The notes under the pieces are model-generated. The model was given only the letters and a program-made list of their open reading frames with translations. It was not told the DNA's origin and did not search any database. Source: Euphorbia lathyris (lineage: Eukaryota > Streptophyta > Magnoliopsida > Malpighiales > Euphorbiaceae). Taken from it: DNA of 64,000 nt. Position numbers and translations under genes: made by a program. How positions within the stretch are numbered: the first letter of the stretch is position 1; every line of letters begins with the position of its first letter. Of the stretch, positions 1-11,688 are shown in pieces. The stretch covers positions 78,366,441 through 78,430,440 of the forward strand of contig NC_088914.1 in the NCBI RefSeq assembly GCF_963576675.1, read 5' to 3'.

Positions 1-1
1 C

Positions 2-2843
2 ATCAAAGTATACCCAAGTGTGAAGAATCATGAGGTTCTCAGATGTAGGTGGTTCTCCCCAAGCTTCATAACACATGAGCAACCCTTTTGTGAATGGATT
101 GCGAAAAACGGATGGGCTGGACTCTTTTCGCTTCCTGGAAAAACCTACCCTAGGTTAGTACGTGAATTCTACTCCAACCTTTGCGTTGATGGAAGTGATG
201 CTGACCATCTAGTCACTCACGTTAAAGGTAAGAAAATCACCATTACCCCTTCCTATCTCACAAACTTGCTTCAACTTCCAAACACTGGAAAGGAATTCAG
301 GACCACTAAGGAGAAGCGTGACCACACTATCACTTTCTGTAAACCTGCTGGACACAAAGGGGAAATACCCAGCACGTGCATGGGGCAAAACCAGAAAATG
401 GCGCACTATATACTTACCAACTTCATCTTCCCGAAATTCAACGCAGCATCATCCGCTTCCAACTTCGAGCAATGCTTCATTTGGCACATACTGACCTACA
501 GCCCCATCAACATGCCCGTATTTCTGGTAGGTGCATTCCAACGAAGCACTATCAAACTCAGGCTGGGTTCCCTAATAACCCGAATCCTTGAAGACCACCA
601 AATCGACGTAACAACTGAAATACAAACGGTGGGAATAGAAATTACAGCCGCGTTATTGTTTGGGTTAGTATACAACCAACCTATCAAGCCTAAGAAGGGA
701 AAAGGGGTCATCGAGGCAGCTCAGGGGGAGGCTGAGGGAGAAGCTGAAGAGGAAGGTCAGGAGGAAGGGGATGCTGAGCTACCTCAGGATGAGGATACAG
801 CTGCAGTCGAAGATGCTGTCCAAACTAAGCAAGAAAAGGAACACAAGGCAATCCAAACCAGCTCAAAGGATGTTGATGCTGTCCCCAAGAAAATTCATGT
901 TGTCTCCAAGGGGAAGAAAATTGATGCTGACCAAGGTAAGTCAGCAGAGAAAAGAAAAAGGCAAGATGAGCCTGAGGAGCTAGAAGATGTGGAAACCCCG
1001 CTGAAGAAGAAGAAGAAAACTGCTGAGCTGAGTCCGGCTGAAGCTATTCCTCTTGGTTTTGCTGTTCCTGATGATGCTCACTTTATCAAAAGCTAAGAAA
1101 TTAACCTTGAGCAAACCCCAGCTGATCAAGAAGATGATGAAGAAGACCAAAATGATAATGAAGGTCAGCATGATCATAATGAGGATGTTGAGCAACATCA
1201 AGAAACTTATGTTGAGCAAGAACAAACAGAGCATGCTGAGGAAGTTGAAAGTCCAGCTGAACAGAATGTGACAGGTGATGCTGAGCTCCCAGAGTAAGAA
1301 ATAGTCAGGGAAGGACTCAATGCTAATCTTGGAATTGAATCATCACTCGATTCCATTCCTGCTGACTCACCTCCTCCAAAGGCCAGAAAGTTAAGAAGGC
1401 TTAAGAAGAAGGCCTACAAATCTCCAACTTTTACCCTCCTGGATGACTCACCTCCAAGGGATGACATCATGGATCTCACAACCACTCATTTTTGGTTCTT
1501 CTCCTCACATCCTGAGCCTTCCATACAAGAAAACCAAGCCTCTGTTACTCATACCGAGCAACACGCCAAGACTCCAGAAAATCCAAACCAAACTAAGCAA
1601 ACACTCGAAGTCCTAGCCACTCAGGGAGAAAAGCGAGCTAAGGAAAATCCTACTCAGCCTGAAATGCCTCTCCCTGCACCAACTCAAGACCATGTTGAGC
1701 AGGTAATTCTCTCTACCGATCCACCTCCTTCCCATCCTATTGTGCAGAACATTGAGCAGTCAGCTCCTGCTGCTCATCCACATCAAAGTCCAGTTGCTGA
1801 CCAAGCTGGAACTTCAACTCATGGACAGCACCAAACCCCTCCATCTGGTGGTACCAAAACTCCGGCAGCTGAGCCAAGTTCTGAAACCCAGTATGCTTAT
1901 CTTTCTGCCACTGAGTCTGGACGTCGCATCATAGACTCCGCTCAACATCTTCTTCAGGACTTAAACAAATCCAATACCGATGCTGCTAGGACGGCCAATG
2001 CTGAGTCCCAAGAACTCCCATCTGTCACTCAGCTTCTTAATGAGATAAAAAAATCTCAAAGACTTGGTTAGCGTCATGACCACCATGCAAGCCCAGCAGT
2101 CCAAACAAGAATCGATTGATAAACTGGCCGAGCTGCAGCTTTTGATGGTAAATCACATTGACTCTCTCCAAGGTCAGATCCATGCTCTCCAAAGTCAGCT
2201 CAATGCTCTCCCCATAATCAACACAGGTTATGCTACCTCTGCTGAGTTAGATCATTGCTTCACCAAACTGACTTCTGAGCTGATTGGAGCTTGTTATCTT
2301 CTTTCTTCATCTTCCCAATGCACGATGGATGAAATAAGTGAAGCTGTCCGTCTTCTGAATCTGAGTAAAGAGGAGATGGAAACTGACATAGTCAAGACCA
2401 ATACCATTCTCCAAACCACTCAAAGCCTGTTTTGCCATGTCCGTCATACAAACGCTCAGCGTGACACCTATGACAAGGCTATCATCAGAATGCACCATCA
2501 ATCCTATGCCCAACTCGCGGAAGCAATGTCCTGATTCGCTAAATCTCAAGAATACATGCTTAGCATGATTAGCTCTTCCATTCGAGTCCCAGGTTCAGTT
2601 CTGGATGATGGAGCTCCAGTACTTGATGGGTTGTTTGAAAGCACAAAACGTCTCAAGGCATACTCCATTAAACTGATTTGTGCTGCTCTCAATGACACCT
2701 TCATTGCTCCTCCGCCTGATGGTGGAAAAACGGGGGAGAACAGACGAGATGATGGAACTCAGCAAACAGGAGAAGCTTTAGGCAGTAAGCAGCGGAAAGA
2801 CAAAGGCAAGGGAAAATTGTATCAAGCTGCCCATAGAAAGTAA
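2..2843 (+). pseudogene. Sirevirus third ORF (ORF3) of element D, broken
   Basis: The reading frame is open from the left edge, so the start is outside the window. The N-terminal part (about 20-700) has the pattern W..LF....YP.LVREFY.NL followed by a GKK.I..P.YL..LLQL segment. This resembles the plant-specific 'putative plant transposon protein' (transposase_32) domain and aligns with ORF3 of A and B. Then come acidic, Lys-rich and Pro/Gln-rich low-complexity stretches and a C-terminal coiled-coil-like part (2064-2534, 2556-2843). Breaks: in-frame stops at 1094-1096 and near 1296, a frameshift around 2050-2070, and a TGA at 2532-2534. Function is unknown. In Sireviruses this position is often called env-like, but no clear membrane segment is seen. 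Confidence 0.75.
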
Positions 2844-3240
2844 TAGCTTAGTCAGCTTAGGACTTAGCTTATTCTGTATGTATGAATATATGTTAAGTAT
2901 TTTTTTTTAAAAATTGACTTAACTACTTGCAATGCTTACTTATATGCTGACCTGTCTAAAAATTGAACAAACAAATAACTTCAAATTAAAATACTCAGTA
3001 CTCTCTAACTCCGATACCAAAATAATCATGTATCAAACTGAGTAAACATTTAAACTCTTCTGAAAATTGAACTAAGTCAGGATAAAAATGTCTTCTCCAA
3101 GGTTTAGAGTAAAGTCAAGACAATACATGCAACCCTTACGGGGGAGTAATTTCAGAAGAATAAAATGTAATTCAATCATGGGAATTTCAACAAAGAGTTC
3201 CATAAATTAAATATTTTGCCAACATCAAAATGGGGGAGTT
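2844..3240 (+). other. 3' untranslated region of D with polypurine tracts
   Basis: No gene. Two GGGGGAG polypurine motifs are present, one near 3139-3146 (ACGGGGGAG) and one ending at about 3239, directly before the LTR. The second is the expected plus-strand primer. CTGAGT or ACTCAG occurs at least twice. Confidence 0.7.
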
Positions 3241-4435
3241 TGTTGAAACACCTTTCCACAAGATTTTGATTTGACAAAATCATTTAAGTTTAATCCATGG
3301 TTAAGAGACAATTAAATTTAAGTGCTTTGATTTAGTTGTACTAATCCGGTTGTTCAATATTGAGTATAAATATACATGCAAAAAGAAACAAAGATTAAGA
3401 CAGGACGAAGTCAGCATGAGAATACAACACAAGCTGAGTAAAGAGCAACTCAGCATAAGAGAAGATAAGACATCTCCAGAATAACAACTTCAGAATAAAG
3501 CTAAACAAAGAAGCTGAGTGAAACGAAGCTCAGCACAGAAGAAGTCTGCTCTAAGTAACAGTTTCTACAGAACGAAGCTGACCATGAAAGCTGAGTAGAA
3601 AAAGAACACAATATGAAACTTGGTGAAAATCGAAGACAGTGATTATCGAAGTAAAGCTGAGTAATCTCTAGGACAGCTTGATTGATCTGTTGGCTAAAAG
3701 ACAAATTCGACAACTGTCTGCACCAATAATAAAAGTCTTGAATTACGCAAAAGCCAAATTCCAAGATGCATGGGTCAACTGTTTTACGCTACAAGACAAA
3801 CTGCCGTAAGAAAACAAAGACTGTAGGAAGAAGACAAATCTGACATCTGAAGAATTCAGAAGACAGGATTGGTCTGCACATCTGAAGCTGACCAGAGGTT
3901 TGTCCCCCAAAAGAGTCATTTTGGACTCAACGGACAAATCAAATTCAAATGATTTGTTCCTTGCATTTTTAACTATAAAAGGGACAAGGATATCATTTGG
4001 AAGATTGCCGATTTACAGAAAATTACAAGTGAGAAAGATACAAATTCAAAGCACTCAAAACAAAAGAGAAAGCTTACACCAATCTTCTATTCTTTGTGTA
4101 AATGCTAGATTGATTGTTTGTAATCATCTAAAGTGTTCTTTATCTTAAAAAGGAACAAGTGTGTGATCAATTGTAATATTGAGAGTGTATGTGCTGAGTA
4201 CTTGTTATTTAGTACTTAGTGATAGAGAAATCTAAGTGCTGGGTTGTAGCATTTAGTAGGAGTTGAGTAGACGAATAGAGGAAGGTATTCTTGCATAGTC
4301 AACTGCCTGTAATAGGTTTGTGCTCTACCCTTAAAGAGCTCAGTATTGGATTCTGAAAGCCCGGAGGATTCTGGGGACTGGACGTAGGCGGAGAGGCTGA
4401 ACCAGGATAAGTGATACTGAGTAATTTCTAACTCT

Positions 4436-4438
<3 letters not shown>

Positions 4439-4509
<71 letters not shown>
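4439..4509. repeat. (AT)n(GT)n microsatellite
   Basis: About 25 AT units followed by about 10 GT units, inside the LTR of element D. The A and B LTRs lack it, so it expanded in this copy or subfamily. Confidence 0.95.
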
Positions 4510-4678
4510 CTTGTGTTGCTTGTAATATTTACTCAGCATATAAACTGTTAGAAGCTGACACTGAGTAAATTGGAGTGCTGAGTTGGAAGCTGACCACATA
4601 AGCGTCAATTCCTAACTCTCAAGTAAAACAGTCTTGTCAGGAACTGACTAAAGCTGTCTTATATTAAGTTCGGCCAAG

Positions 4679-4917
4679 CTGACCAAAGCTGAGTTAATAA
4701 ACTCACCAAAATAATTAAGTCAGCAAGATTAATTAGCAAAAAGTTGTATTAGTTCCTAACCCCACCCCCCCTTGGAACTAATCACACGGGACCAATAGTG
4801 CTGACCAAAACTGAGTTAAGTAACTTAAAGAATTGATTAAGTCAACATAATTAAGCGAAAAAGTTGCATTAGTTCCTAACCCCTCCCCCCTTTGGAACTA
4901 ATTACACAGGACCAACA
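4679..4917 (+). repeat. ~120-bp tandem duplication at the end of the D LTR
   Basis: The last ~120 bp of the LTR occur twice with moderate divergence. AAGTTGTATTAGTTCCTAAC at 4741 is matched by AAGTTGCATTAGTTCCTAAC exactly 120 bp later. The first copy ends GGACCAATAG, the second ends in the true terminus GGACCAACA. Confidence 0.8.
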
Positions 4918-7580
4918 TCTTCCTCCCAATTTAAACGATACTTTGATTGTTCTCATCCCTAAGAAGCCGAATGTGGAGTTTATGACGGACTTAAGACCGA
5001 TCGCATTATGTAATGTACTCTTCAAAATAGTGTTAAGATGTTGGCGAACCGGTTTAAGCATTTTCTTCCATCAGTTATTTCAAGTTCATAGAGTGCGTTT
5101 ATTTCAGGAAGATTGATTACTGACAATATTATTGTGGCATATGAGGTAATTTATAAGCTACAAAATAAGAGACATGGGAAGAATGGGGTGGTGGCTTTAA
5201 AATTAGATATGAGTAAGGCTTACGACAGAGTTGAGTGGGAATTTTTGAGGCAGGTCTTGGCTAAGATGGGGTTCTATCAGCGATGGATTTTATTATTGAT
5301 GATGGGAGTTACTTCGGTTACGTATAAGATTACTCATGGTGGGAGGGAGATTGGCCCTGTAATTCCGACTCGGGGGCTTCGGCAGGGTGACCCTTATCCC
5401 CTTTTCTGTTTCTAGTATGTGTTGAGGGTCTTTCATCTCTTTTAAGGGCTAATGAGAGTGTTGGTAGAATTCATGGGTGTCAGGTGGCTCGTCAGGCTCC
5501 TTCTATTGCTCACTTGTTTTTTGCAGAAGGTAGTTTTTTGTTTTTCAGGGCAAATGCTGTGGAGGCAGGGGTGATTCAGAATTGTTTGACGGCTTATGAA
5601 AGGGCTTCTGGATAATGTGTAAATTTTCAAAAGTCGTCTATTTTGTTTAGCAAAAACTCGGCTGCATCTAATATAATGGACGTTTGTTCAATTTTGGGGG
5701 TCTGTCAAGTTGAGGAAATGGGGTTCTACCTTGGAGCACCAATTGCGGTGGGAAGGAATAAGATGTTGACCTTTAGGTATATTAAAGATGAAATTTGGAA
5801 GCGCATTAATGGTTGGAAGGAGAAATTTTTGTCTAGAGCTGGAGGAGAAATCCTTATTAAGGTTGTTCTTCAATCGATTCCTACCTTTGTGTTAAGTGTG
5901 TTTCTGATGTCGGGTCAGTTTTGTGATGAGATTAATAAGATGTTGAATAGGTTTTGGTGGAAATCTTCCAATTCTTCCCAAAATAGCATACATTGGCTGA
6001 GTTGGGACAAATTATGTCGTCCAAAATGTTTGGGAGGCTTAGGCTTTCGTAGTCTTCATGAGTTTAATAAGGCCCTTTTTGCCAAGCAATGATGGCGAAT
6101 TCTGTAGGATCCTGAATCTTTGGTTGCTAGAGTTCTTAAAGCCAGGTATTTTCCATCTTCTTCTTTTCTCCAGGCTGAACTTGGTCATTGTCCTTCGTAT
6201 ATTTGGCGTAGTATTTTGGCTGGGCGTGAGGTGTTAGTATATGGGCTACGCAGGAAGATTGGAAATGGTACAAAAATTTGGGATAGTTCTTGGTTACCGG
6301 TCATTTCTAATTCGATTCCGTTATCTGCTGTTAGTAATGTTCTGCCTACTGGCATGGTGTGTGATCTGCTTCAATCTGATGGGAGTTGGAACAGACAACT
6401 AATTGAATTGTGCTTTAATTAGAGAGATCAATGTGCATTTTGTCTATGCCAAGGAGGAATCTTAGTATTGATGACGGATGGTACTGGTTTTTTGATAAAT
6501 TTGGTAAATATTATGTGAAGAGTGGATATAATGTGATTAGGAATGTTTTGGACTCTAATATTTCCTCCTCTATCCCGGTTAATTGGAATAGAATTTGGAA
6601 TTTGAAGATTCCACTAAAAGTGAAGAATTATATACGAAGGCTTTTCTCTCAATGTTTATCGAATTTGGCGAATTTAGCTCGACGGCATAGTTCTCTTCCA
6701 AATATTTGTCTGATTTGTCAAATGGATGGAGAGGATGAAAATCATACTTTTATTCAATGTTCTTTTGCTAAGGAGTTGTGGTCAATTGTTTATGGTGATT
6801 ATAGAATGAATGATGTGGGTAATTTTTTGAACTGGTTTAAGAGTTCTCTGATGTTGATTGCTGCGGATAAAACGGCTGATATTGCGATGATTGTTTGGGG
6901 AATTTGGAGACATAGGAATGTTGTGGTGTGGGATGGAAAAAATTTACAGCCATATGGTATGATTGCTAGTGTTAAGAATGAAGTTAGGGAGTGGAGGGAA
7001 GCTCAGAATTTCAGGAATTTTCATTTGTCTCAGGGACGGGTTGTTCATGCTAGGTGGATTTCGCCTGTTAATGGTCAGTATGCCTGTAATATTGATGCTG
7101 GTATTTTTGTGGAGTTGGGTTATTGTTTTGCTGGCTTTACGGTAAAGGATCATAATGGTGTGTGTTTATGGGCTGTTCAGAAGGCTTTTGCGGGTTACTT
7201 TGAACCTGTTCTTGCTGAGGCAATGGCGGTTAAGGAGGCGCTTTCCTGGATTAAAGCGGCGGGTCTACGAAATGTAGACTTTCGTTCTGACTGTTTGGCT
7301 GTCGTTCAAGCCATCCAACATCATATTACTTCGTTATCTTACTTTGCAGATGTTGTTACTGATTGTGTGATATTATTGAGAGATTTAGATAGTTGTTCAA
7401 TCTCATTTGTTAAGCGGATAGCGAACTCTGCTGTCCATTGTCTAGCAAGAGCTGTAAGTTCTATGTCTGTCTGTAGGGAGTGGTCTATTCCACTTTCATT
7501 TCTTGTAGAAGTTTTGATTGACGATTTAATTCAATAAAGGTATCGGTTTCATTCAAAAAAAATAAATAAATAAATAAAAT
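4918..7580 (+). pseudogene. L1-type LINE: RT plus RNase H, decayed
   Basis: Sequence of a plant non-LTR retrotransposon ORF2. It begins mid reverse transcriptase at LIPKKPN and the [13 protein letters not shown] block (about 4945-5020), then the [12 protein letters not shown] block (about 5203-5235) and RQGDP. A zinc-knuckle-like C..C......H.....C segment lies near 6705-6760. A C-terminal RNase H has a substituted DAG start (about 7095), an E in AEAMAVKEAL and an SDC block. The coding sequence ends near 7537 and is followed by an A-rich tail (7553-7580, TAAA repeats). Several frameshifts and stops break it (near 5035, 5415, 5613, 6090 and 6420). The RT catalytic FADD position reads FAEG (codons 5523-5531), so this copy is dead. 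Its 5' part is probably beyond element D. Confidence 0.85.
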
Positions 7581-8197
7581 GCATAAAAGCTTGTAGTTGG
7601 AAAGTAATTAGGTCCGTAATTAAAAATATATAGGAGGGGTCCTAAAACAAGAGTCCAAATAGTGAACAGTGTAATCATGTTAGAAACAGAAAGGAGAGGC
7701 TAGTGGGCAGGTCGAAGGTGCATATATATTCCCCTTTTTAATTAGGTTTCTATTTGGTTTAGTAATACAACTTGCAACTCTTGGGTTCTTCAAAGGTGGA
7801 ACAAAAATGTCATCATCCAAGAATCAATTAATATTAATTAAACTTTCTATATTCTTCAAAAAAAAGTTTAAAATTAAAATTTCTATAATTTAACTAATTA
7901 ATTAACATAACTGATTTGAAATTTAATTAATTATCATTTTGATACGCAGTGTTTAAGAAAACGGCCGTATTAATCGCTCAGACACTCGAATCTGATTTTT
8001 CATAAATCGGGATCCAGGGTGTTTTTTAATCGTCTGGGCTTTTTTTTGGTCACCTGGATGGTGTCTAGATGGCGATCTGAACAAAAAAAATATTGATTAT
8101 TATTATTTTTTGCTTTATTATAAGTTGTATCGTGTTTATTATTTTTTATAGTTCATTTAATTGCATTGCATTCTCTACTTGTTTTCATGGGTGCCTT
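7581..8197. other. AT-rich intergenic DNA
   Basis: No ORF, RNA gene or clear transposon end is recognisable. It contains homopolymer runs and a short GC-richer stretch near 7960-8060. Confidence 0.5.
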
Positions 8198-8340
8198 CTA
8201 TGGTTACTTTGTTTTTAATAAAATAAAGGTTACTTTGTTTTTTTCACCATTGGATGATGGTGGACTTTAATAAAATAAGTTCATCCAATGGTGGTAGAAA
8301 CAAAGTAAAGCTTACTTTGTTAAAAACAAAGTAAGCATAG
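8198..8340. mobile_element. 143-bp foldback, MITE-like
   Basis: The two ends are inverted copies: CTATGGTTACTTTGTTTTTAA at the left and its near-perfect reverse complement at the right (one mismatch). The interior is also largely palindromic: CACCATTGGATGA pairs with TCATCCAATGGTG. A TA dinucleotide at each end would fit a Tc1/mariner-type (Stowaway) target duplication, but the superfamily is not certain. Confidence 0.6.
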
Positions 8341-8675
8341 TCTAACCCTATTTTTCATGATATGATGTAACACTGCAAGGATATTGTTTTAAAGTTTTTT
8401 TTAATTATATAACTTATGAATATCATTTTTTTATTTGTTGAATTATTTAAATAATATTGTTCTTAAAATTTGTTGTTGGCAGATTTTTAACGATACAGGT
8501 TACAAATATACATATTTTTTTATATTAAATCATTTTGTATTATTATTTTTAAATAATGTAATACATATTTTAATTGTATTTATTTATTTATTATAAAATA
8601 TATAAATTCGATTAATTTTCAATTAACTTCCAACTAATTCCAAATTAATCTGAAATGTGTTGAACTAGCGTATAA
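8341..8675. other. AT-rich intergenic DNA
   Basis: Nothing recognisable; long A/T runs only. Confidence 0.5.
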
Positions 8676-9094
8676 AAGCATCCCTAATGGTAGAGATTTG
8701 GTTGTAACTTTTCCATGTGGAATTACAGCCTACTATAGGAGTACGTAACAAAAAAGGTTTCTAACCAATTTTGGTTACAACCTAGTAAATCTCCCGTGAA
8801 TCCAAAATGGGAAGCATTTTGACTCCACACATACGCTAGAGTTGTCAGATCTGGTGCGTGGATGACACGCGCCTGATGTGGCGAGTTAGGCGCGTGTGTG
8901 GTGTCGGAAATCTGCTTTAAAATGGTGGATAATAACAGGTTTGATCCATGATAAATTACATGTTTGGTCCCTGTTAATAATTAATTTATTTTTTTTATCC
9001 CATAAAATTTTAAATAACAATCTCTCTAGTGGAGTGTTACTGTTACTTTTATCCCCAAATCTACAGTAGTTATAACCAACCATTGTGGATGCTC
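8676..9094. mobile_element. Tourist-like (PIF/Harbinger) MITE
   Basis: 419 bp with imperfect terminal inverted repeats. The left end AAGCATCCCTAATGGTAGAG matches the reverse complement of the right end, GAGCATCCACAATGGTTGG. A TAA trinucleotide flanks both ends (8673-8675 and 9095-9097), the target duplication typical of Tourist elements. The interior has no transposase and holds a CpG-rich patch near 8850-8900. Confidence 0.7.
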
Positions 9095-9362
9095 TAACGT
9101 ATTTTTACAACTAAGATTTTTTAGTTCCATGAATATATTGATTTAAGTATTAATTAATAAGCTCCATTTCTCCTTGTTTTATATGTACAATTGGGAAATA
9201 GATCCACGGAATCTTTCCCACTAGCGCGGAACCCTGAAATGCCTATATCTTAAGAAAACATTAACAATAATTTAATTGATTCATTAACTAATTAATTAGT
9301 CAATTCCTAAAGGTAATTACAATGACAGAAAATTCCAAGTTGATTACACAGTTTTCTCCTAA

Positions 9363-9370
9363 TATAAATA
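9363..9370 (+). promoter_or_regulatory. TATA box of the CEP gene
   Basis: TATAAATA lies 107 bp upstream of the CEP start codon, giving a predicted 5' leader of about 70-80 nt. The TATA assignment is by position and sequence only. Confidence 0.65.
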
Positions 9371-9469
9371 CCACGTATGGTCTACTTATATCACAGTAGA
9401 ATACCTCAAAAAAACATATAATAAAACAGTAGTATAGAGTCTGTCAAATTAAACCTTAATTTCTTCGTT

Positions 9470-9727
9470 ATGGCAAGGACAAAAAGGGCACTAATTGTTG
9501 CCTGTATGTTTATTGTTTTTCTGATAGTGAGCAATGAAGTAGAGGGAAGAGATATATGCAAGAAATGTATGCGAAACGGGAAGAAGAGTAATTCCAAGTT
9601 TTTGAAGGATAAAGAAGATGGAACTTCAAATTCCGGCAGCCATTTTAAGACGACGGATTATGTTGATGATTTCCGACCGACAGATCCCGGTCACAGCCCA
9701 GGGATTGGCCACTCCATTAACAACTGA
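9470..9727 (+). CDS. CEP: CEP (C-terminally encoded peptide) hormone precursor
   Basis: An 85-residue precursor of a secreted plant peptide hormone. Residues 1-26 form a signal peptide: basic MARTKR, then a hydrophobic core (about ALIVACMFIVFLIV), with likely cleavage near G26. A variable Lys/Ser-rich linker follows. One CEP domain lies at residues 67-81 (DFRPTDPGHSPGIGH; bases 9668-9712), followed by only four residues, SINN. The three prolines hydroxylated in known CEPs (positions 4, 7 and 11 of the 15-mer) are present. Mature CEPs act outside the cell through CEPR-type leucine-rich-repeat receptor kinases in nitrogen-demand signalling and root growth. Single exon, as is usual for the family. 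The ATG is the first after the TATA box. This is the only host gene recognised here and it is surrounded by transposons. Confidence 0.92.
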   Translation: MARTKRALIVACMFIVFLIVSNEVEGRDICKKCMRNGKKSNSKFLKDKEDGTSNSGSHFKTTDYVDDFRPTDPGHSPGIGHSINN

Positions 9728-10284
9728 ACTTCCATTTCCTTTTCCTCTTTCATTCCCAGAAAGTTGGGGACGAAGGACTCAAAACCTATCTTATTTTTTT
9801 TTATATATAACTGATTTTATGTACATTTTGCTCTTGTTTTAGCTGAAGGATCTATTTCTGATCAATTTATACATATTCCTTTGTTAATTCTCTGCTGATG
9901 TAACCAATAAAATTATATAATTAATTAACTAAAATTTCTTTAATTAATTATTTATATAAAATTATAATATGAGATTAAATTATTAATTTGGAGAATAAAT
10001 AACTGGTGGTGTGACTGATGTATACTAAAATTTATCTACTTTATCCTTTCAATTTTATATTTGGACATTAAACCTAGAATATAGTGCCCCTTTTTAAGAA
10101 TTGATAGTGGTAACTATTGTAAGTCTGGTAGTGCAAAAATATGACCTCAAACAAGTAATAAAAAAATAGCATGGTTGAACCAGTTGTATCTATGTATGTC
10201 CATGAGAGAAAGAAAACATTTTTTTAGGATAAAAATTACAAGATATTGAATCCACTCACTAACCTAAAAACTCTAAATTCCTTA
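9728..10284. other. 3' flank of the CEP gene
   Basis: No gene. A plausible polyadenylation signal AATAAA lies at 9906-9911, about 180 bp after the CEP stop. The rest is AT-rich DNA running to the target duplication CCTTA (10280-10284) of element H. Confidence 0.5.
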
Positions 10285-10515
10285 TAACAGGGTTTAAATT
10301 GTAATTAGAAATATTGTAGGTGTAATTGAGTATTTTATCATTAAGTGTTTAGTATCTTGTATAAATAGGGGTTTATTGTTAGAGTTAGGGTTAACTTTTC
10401 CTAATCTCTTCCTTCCCTCTTCGTTTCTTTTGCTCTTACTGTAGACTGCTCATCTTCTTCAATTGTTGTCAATGATAGAATGATTTCACTATTTCTTTAA
10501 TTCTTCATCTTGTTA
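10285..10515 (+). repeat. 5' LTR of element H
   Basis: 231 bp, TAACAGGG...CTTGTTA. The TATA box TATAAATA lies at 10360-10367. The matching 3' LTR reads CATAAATA, so its TATA has decayed. Confidence 0.9.
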
Positions 10516-10527
10516 TGGTATCAGAGC
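10516..10527 (+). promoter_or_regulatory. Primer binding site of H (initiator Met tRNA)
   Basis: TGGTATCAGAGC directly follows the 5' LTR. It is complementary to the 3' end of plant initiator methionine tRNA, as is typical of copia elements. Confidence 0.9.
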
Positions 10528-10732
10528 ACTTTCATGCGTTAATCTCTTCATCATCTTTTTGAATCGTTCTTTTTGAAGAAGGTTTTTTTTCTCGTTTCGA
10601 TTGATTATCGGAATCTCATCTTTCATCTTTTTTGTGTGCGATTTCTTCCTTTTCCTTTATCAGAATCTCATTTTTCATCGCACTGTTCTTTTTCTCTACG
10701 GATTTCTATCTTGTTTCTTTTTCAAGATCAGA

Positions 10733-11688
10733 ATGACTGGTCCAATTGCAGAAAATGTAACTAATGTTACTCCAGGAGCAACAGATCTTTCACAAAACCC
10801 TGCTAGTGCATATTATCTACATGCCGGAGAGAATCCTGGTCTTGTGCTTGTTGCACAATTACTTACAGGAAACAACTATCATTCATGGAGTCGCGAGTTC
10901 AAACGAGCATTGCGTGCGAAGAATAAGCTGTCTTTCGTTGATGGTTCTCTTTCGATGCCAGCGAAAGGAGATGTTAATCGCCCTGCTTGGGATCGTTGTA
11001 ACACCATGATTTTTTCATGGATTAGCAGGTCTGTGGATTCGTCCATCGCTAAGAGCATTCACTGGTTTGAGAATTGCAGTGATGTTTGGAGTAATCTAGA
11101 TAAGCGTTTTTCACAGGGAAACTCAATCAAGATTTCAGATTTGCAAGAACAGATGTATACTTTCACCCAAAGATCTATATCTGTTATGATTATTATACAC
11201 AATTGATGACCTTATGGGAGGAGTTGATTAATTACCGGCCTCTGTTGCTGTGTAAATGTTTACCTGCTTGCAAATGTTCCAATTTATTAGTTACTGCGAA
11301 GGCATATCAAGAAGAAGATTTGGTGCTTCGTTTTCTAAAAGGTTTGAATCCAGACTATTCAGGTGCAAGATCGCAAATCTTTCTTATCAAGCCCTTGCCA
11401 GACATCACCTCTGTATTGTCACTTGTTCTTCAGCAAGAAAGACAGAATAAACCATCAGGTTTGCAGTTGGAATCTTCAATCAATTTTGTCAAAGGTCAGA
11501 ATTATGAGAAGAAGAAGTCTAAGTGTAGTCATTGTGACAAACCTGGACATACTATTGATCAATGCTACAGAAAGCATGGCTTTCCTGCTAATTTCGAGTT
11601 CACCAAGGCTAAGAAAGGCAATGTCACAGGCAATGTCACTTCTGAAGGGTGCAATCTTGAAGATGTTCACTTTGATTCAAGTTCTGTA
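10733..11688 (+). pseudogene. gag: gag of element H, frameshifted and interrupted
   Basis: Starts at ATG 10733 (MTGPIAENV). The copia gag pattern LTGNNYHSWSREFKRALRAKNK with FVDGS, W.RCN.MI.SWI and L..RFSQGN is the common plant copia N-terminal gag domain. A frameshift near 11170-11200 shifts the frame; coding continues through a spacer to a zinc knuckle C-x2-C-x4-H-x4-C (CSHCDKPGHTIDQC, about 11525-11565). The gene is cut at 11688 by insertion of element A. The protein would be the capsid/nucleocapsid precursor. Confidence 0.85.

Larger units (their letters stand above)
1..4917 (+). mobile_element. Sirevirus-type copia element D, 3' part only
   Basis: This is the 3' portion of an LTR retrotransposon whose gag, pol and 5' LTR lie beyond the left edge. 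It holds the third ORF (2-2843), a 3' untranslated stretch with polypurine tracts, and a 3' LTR (3241-4917). The ORF and LTR start (TGTTGAAACACC) match elements A and B in this window, but the LTR is longer and clearly diverged, so D is a separate subfamily. The LTR ends in ACCAACA at 4917 and LINE coding sequence begins at the next base, so D probably inserted into the LINE. Confidence 0.85.
3241..4917 (+). repeat. 3' LTR of element D
   Basis: 1677 bp, starting TGTTGAAACACC and ending GGACCAACA, the same termini as the LTRs of A and B. A likely promoter TATA (TATAAAA) lies at 3974-3980. It contains a dinucleotide microsatellite, a duplicated end, and about twelve CTGAGT/ACTCAG hexamers. Confidence 0.85.

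Noticed and set aside
4892..5061. ORF crossing from the D LTR into the LINE on either strand
   Set aside because: The boundary at 4917/4918 is a transposon junction; open frames across it are accidental.
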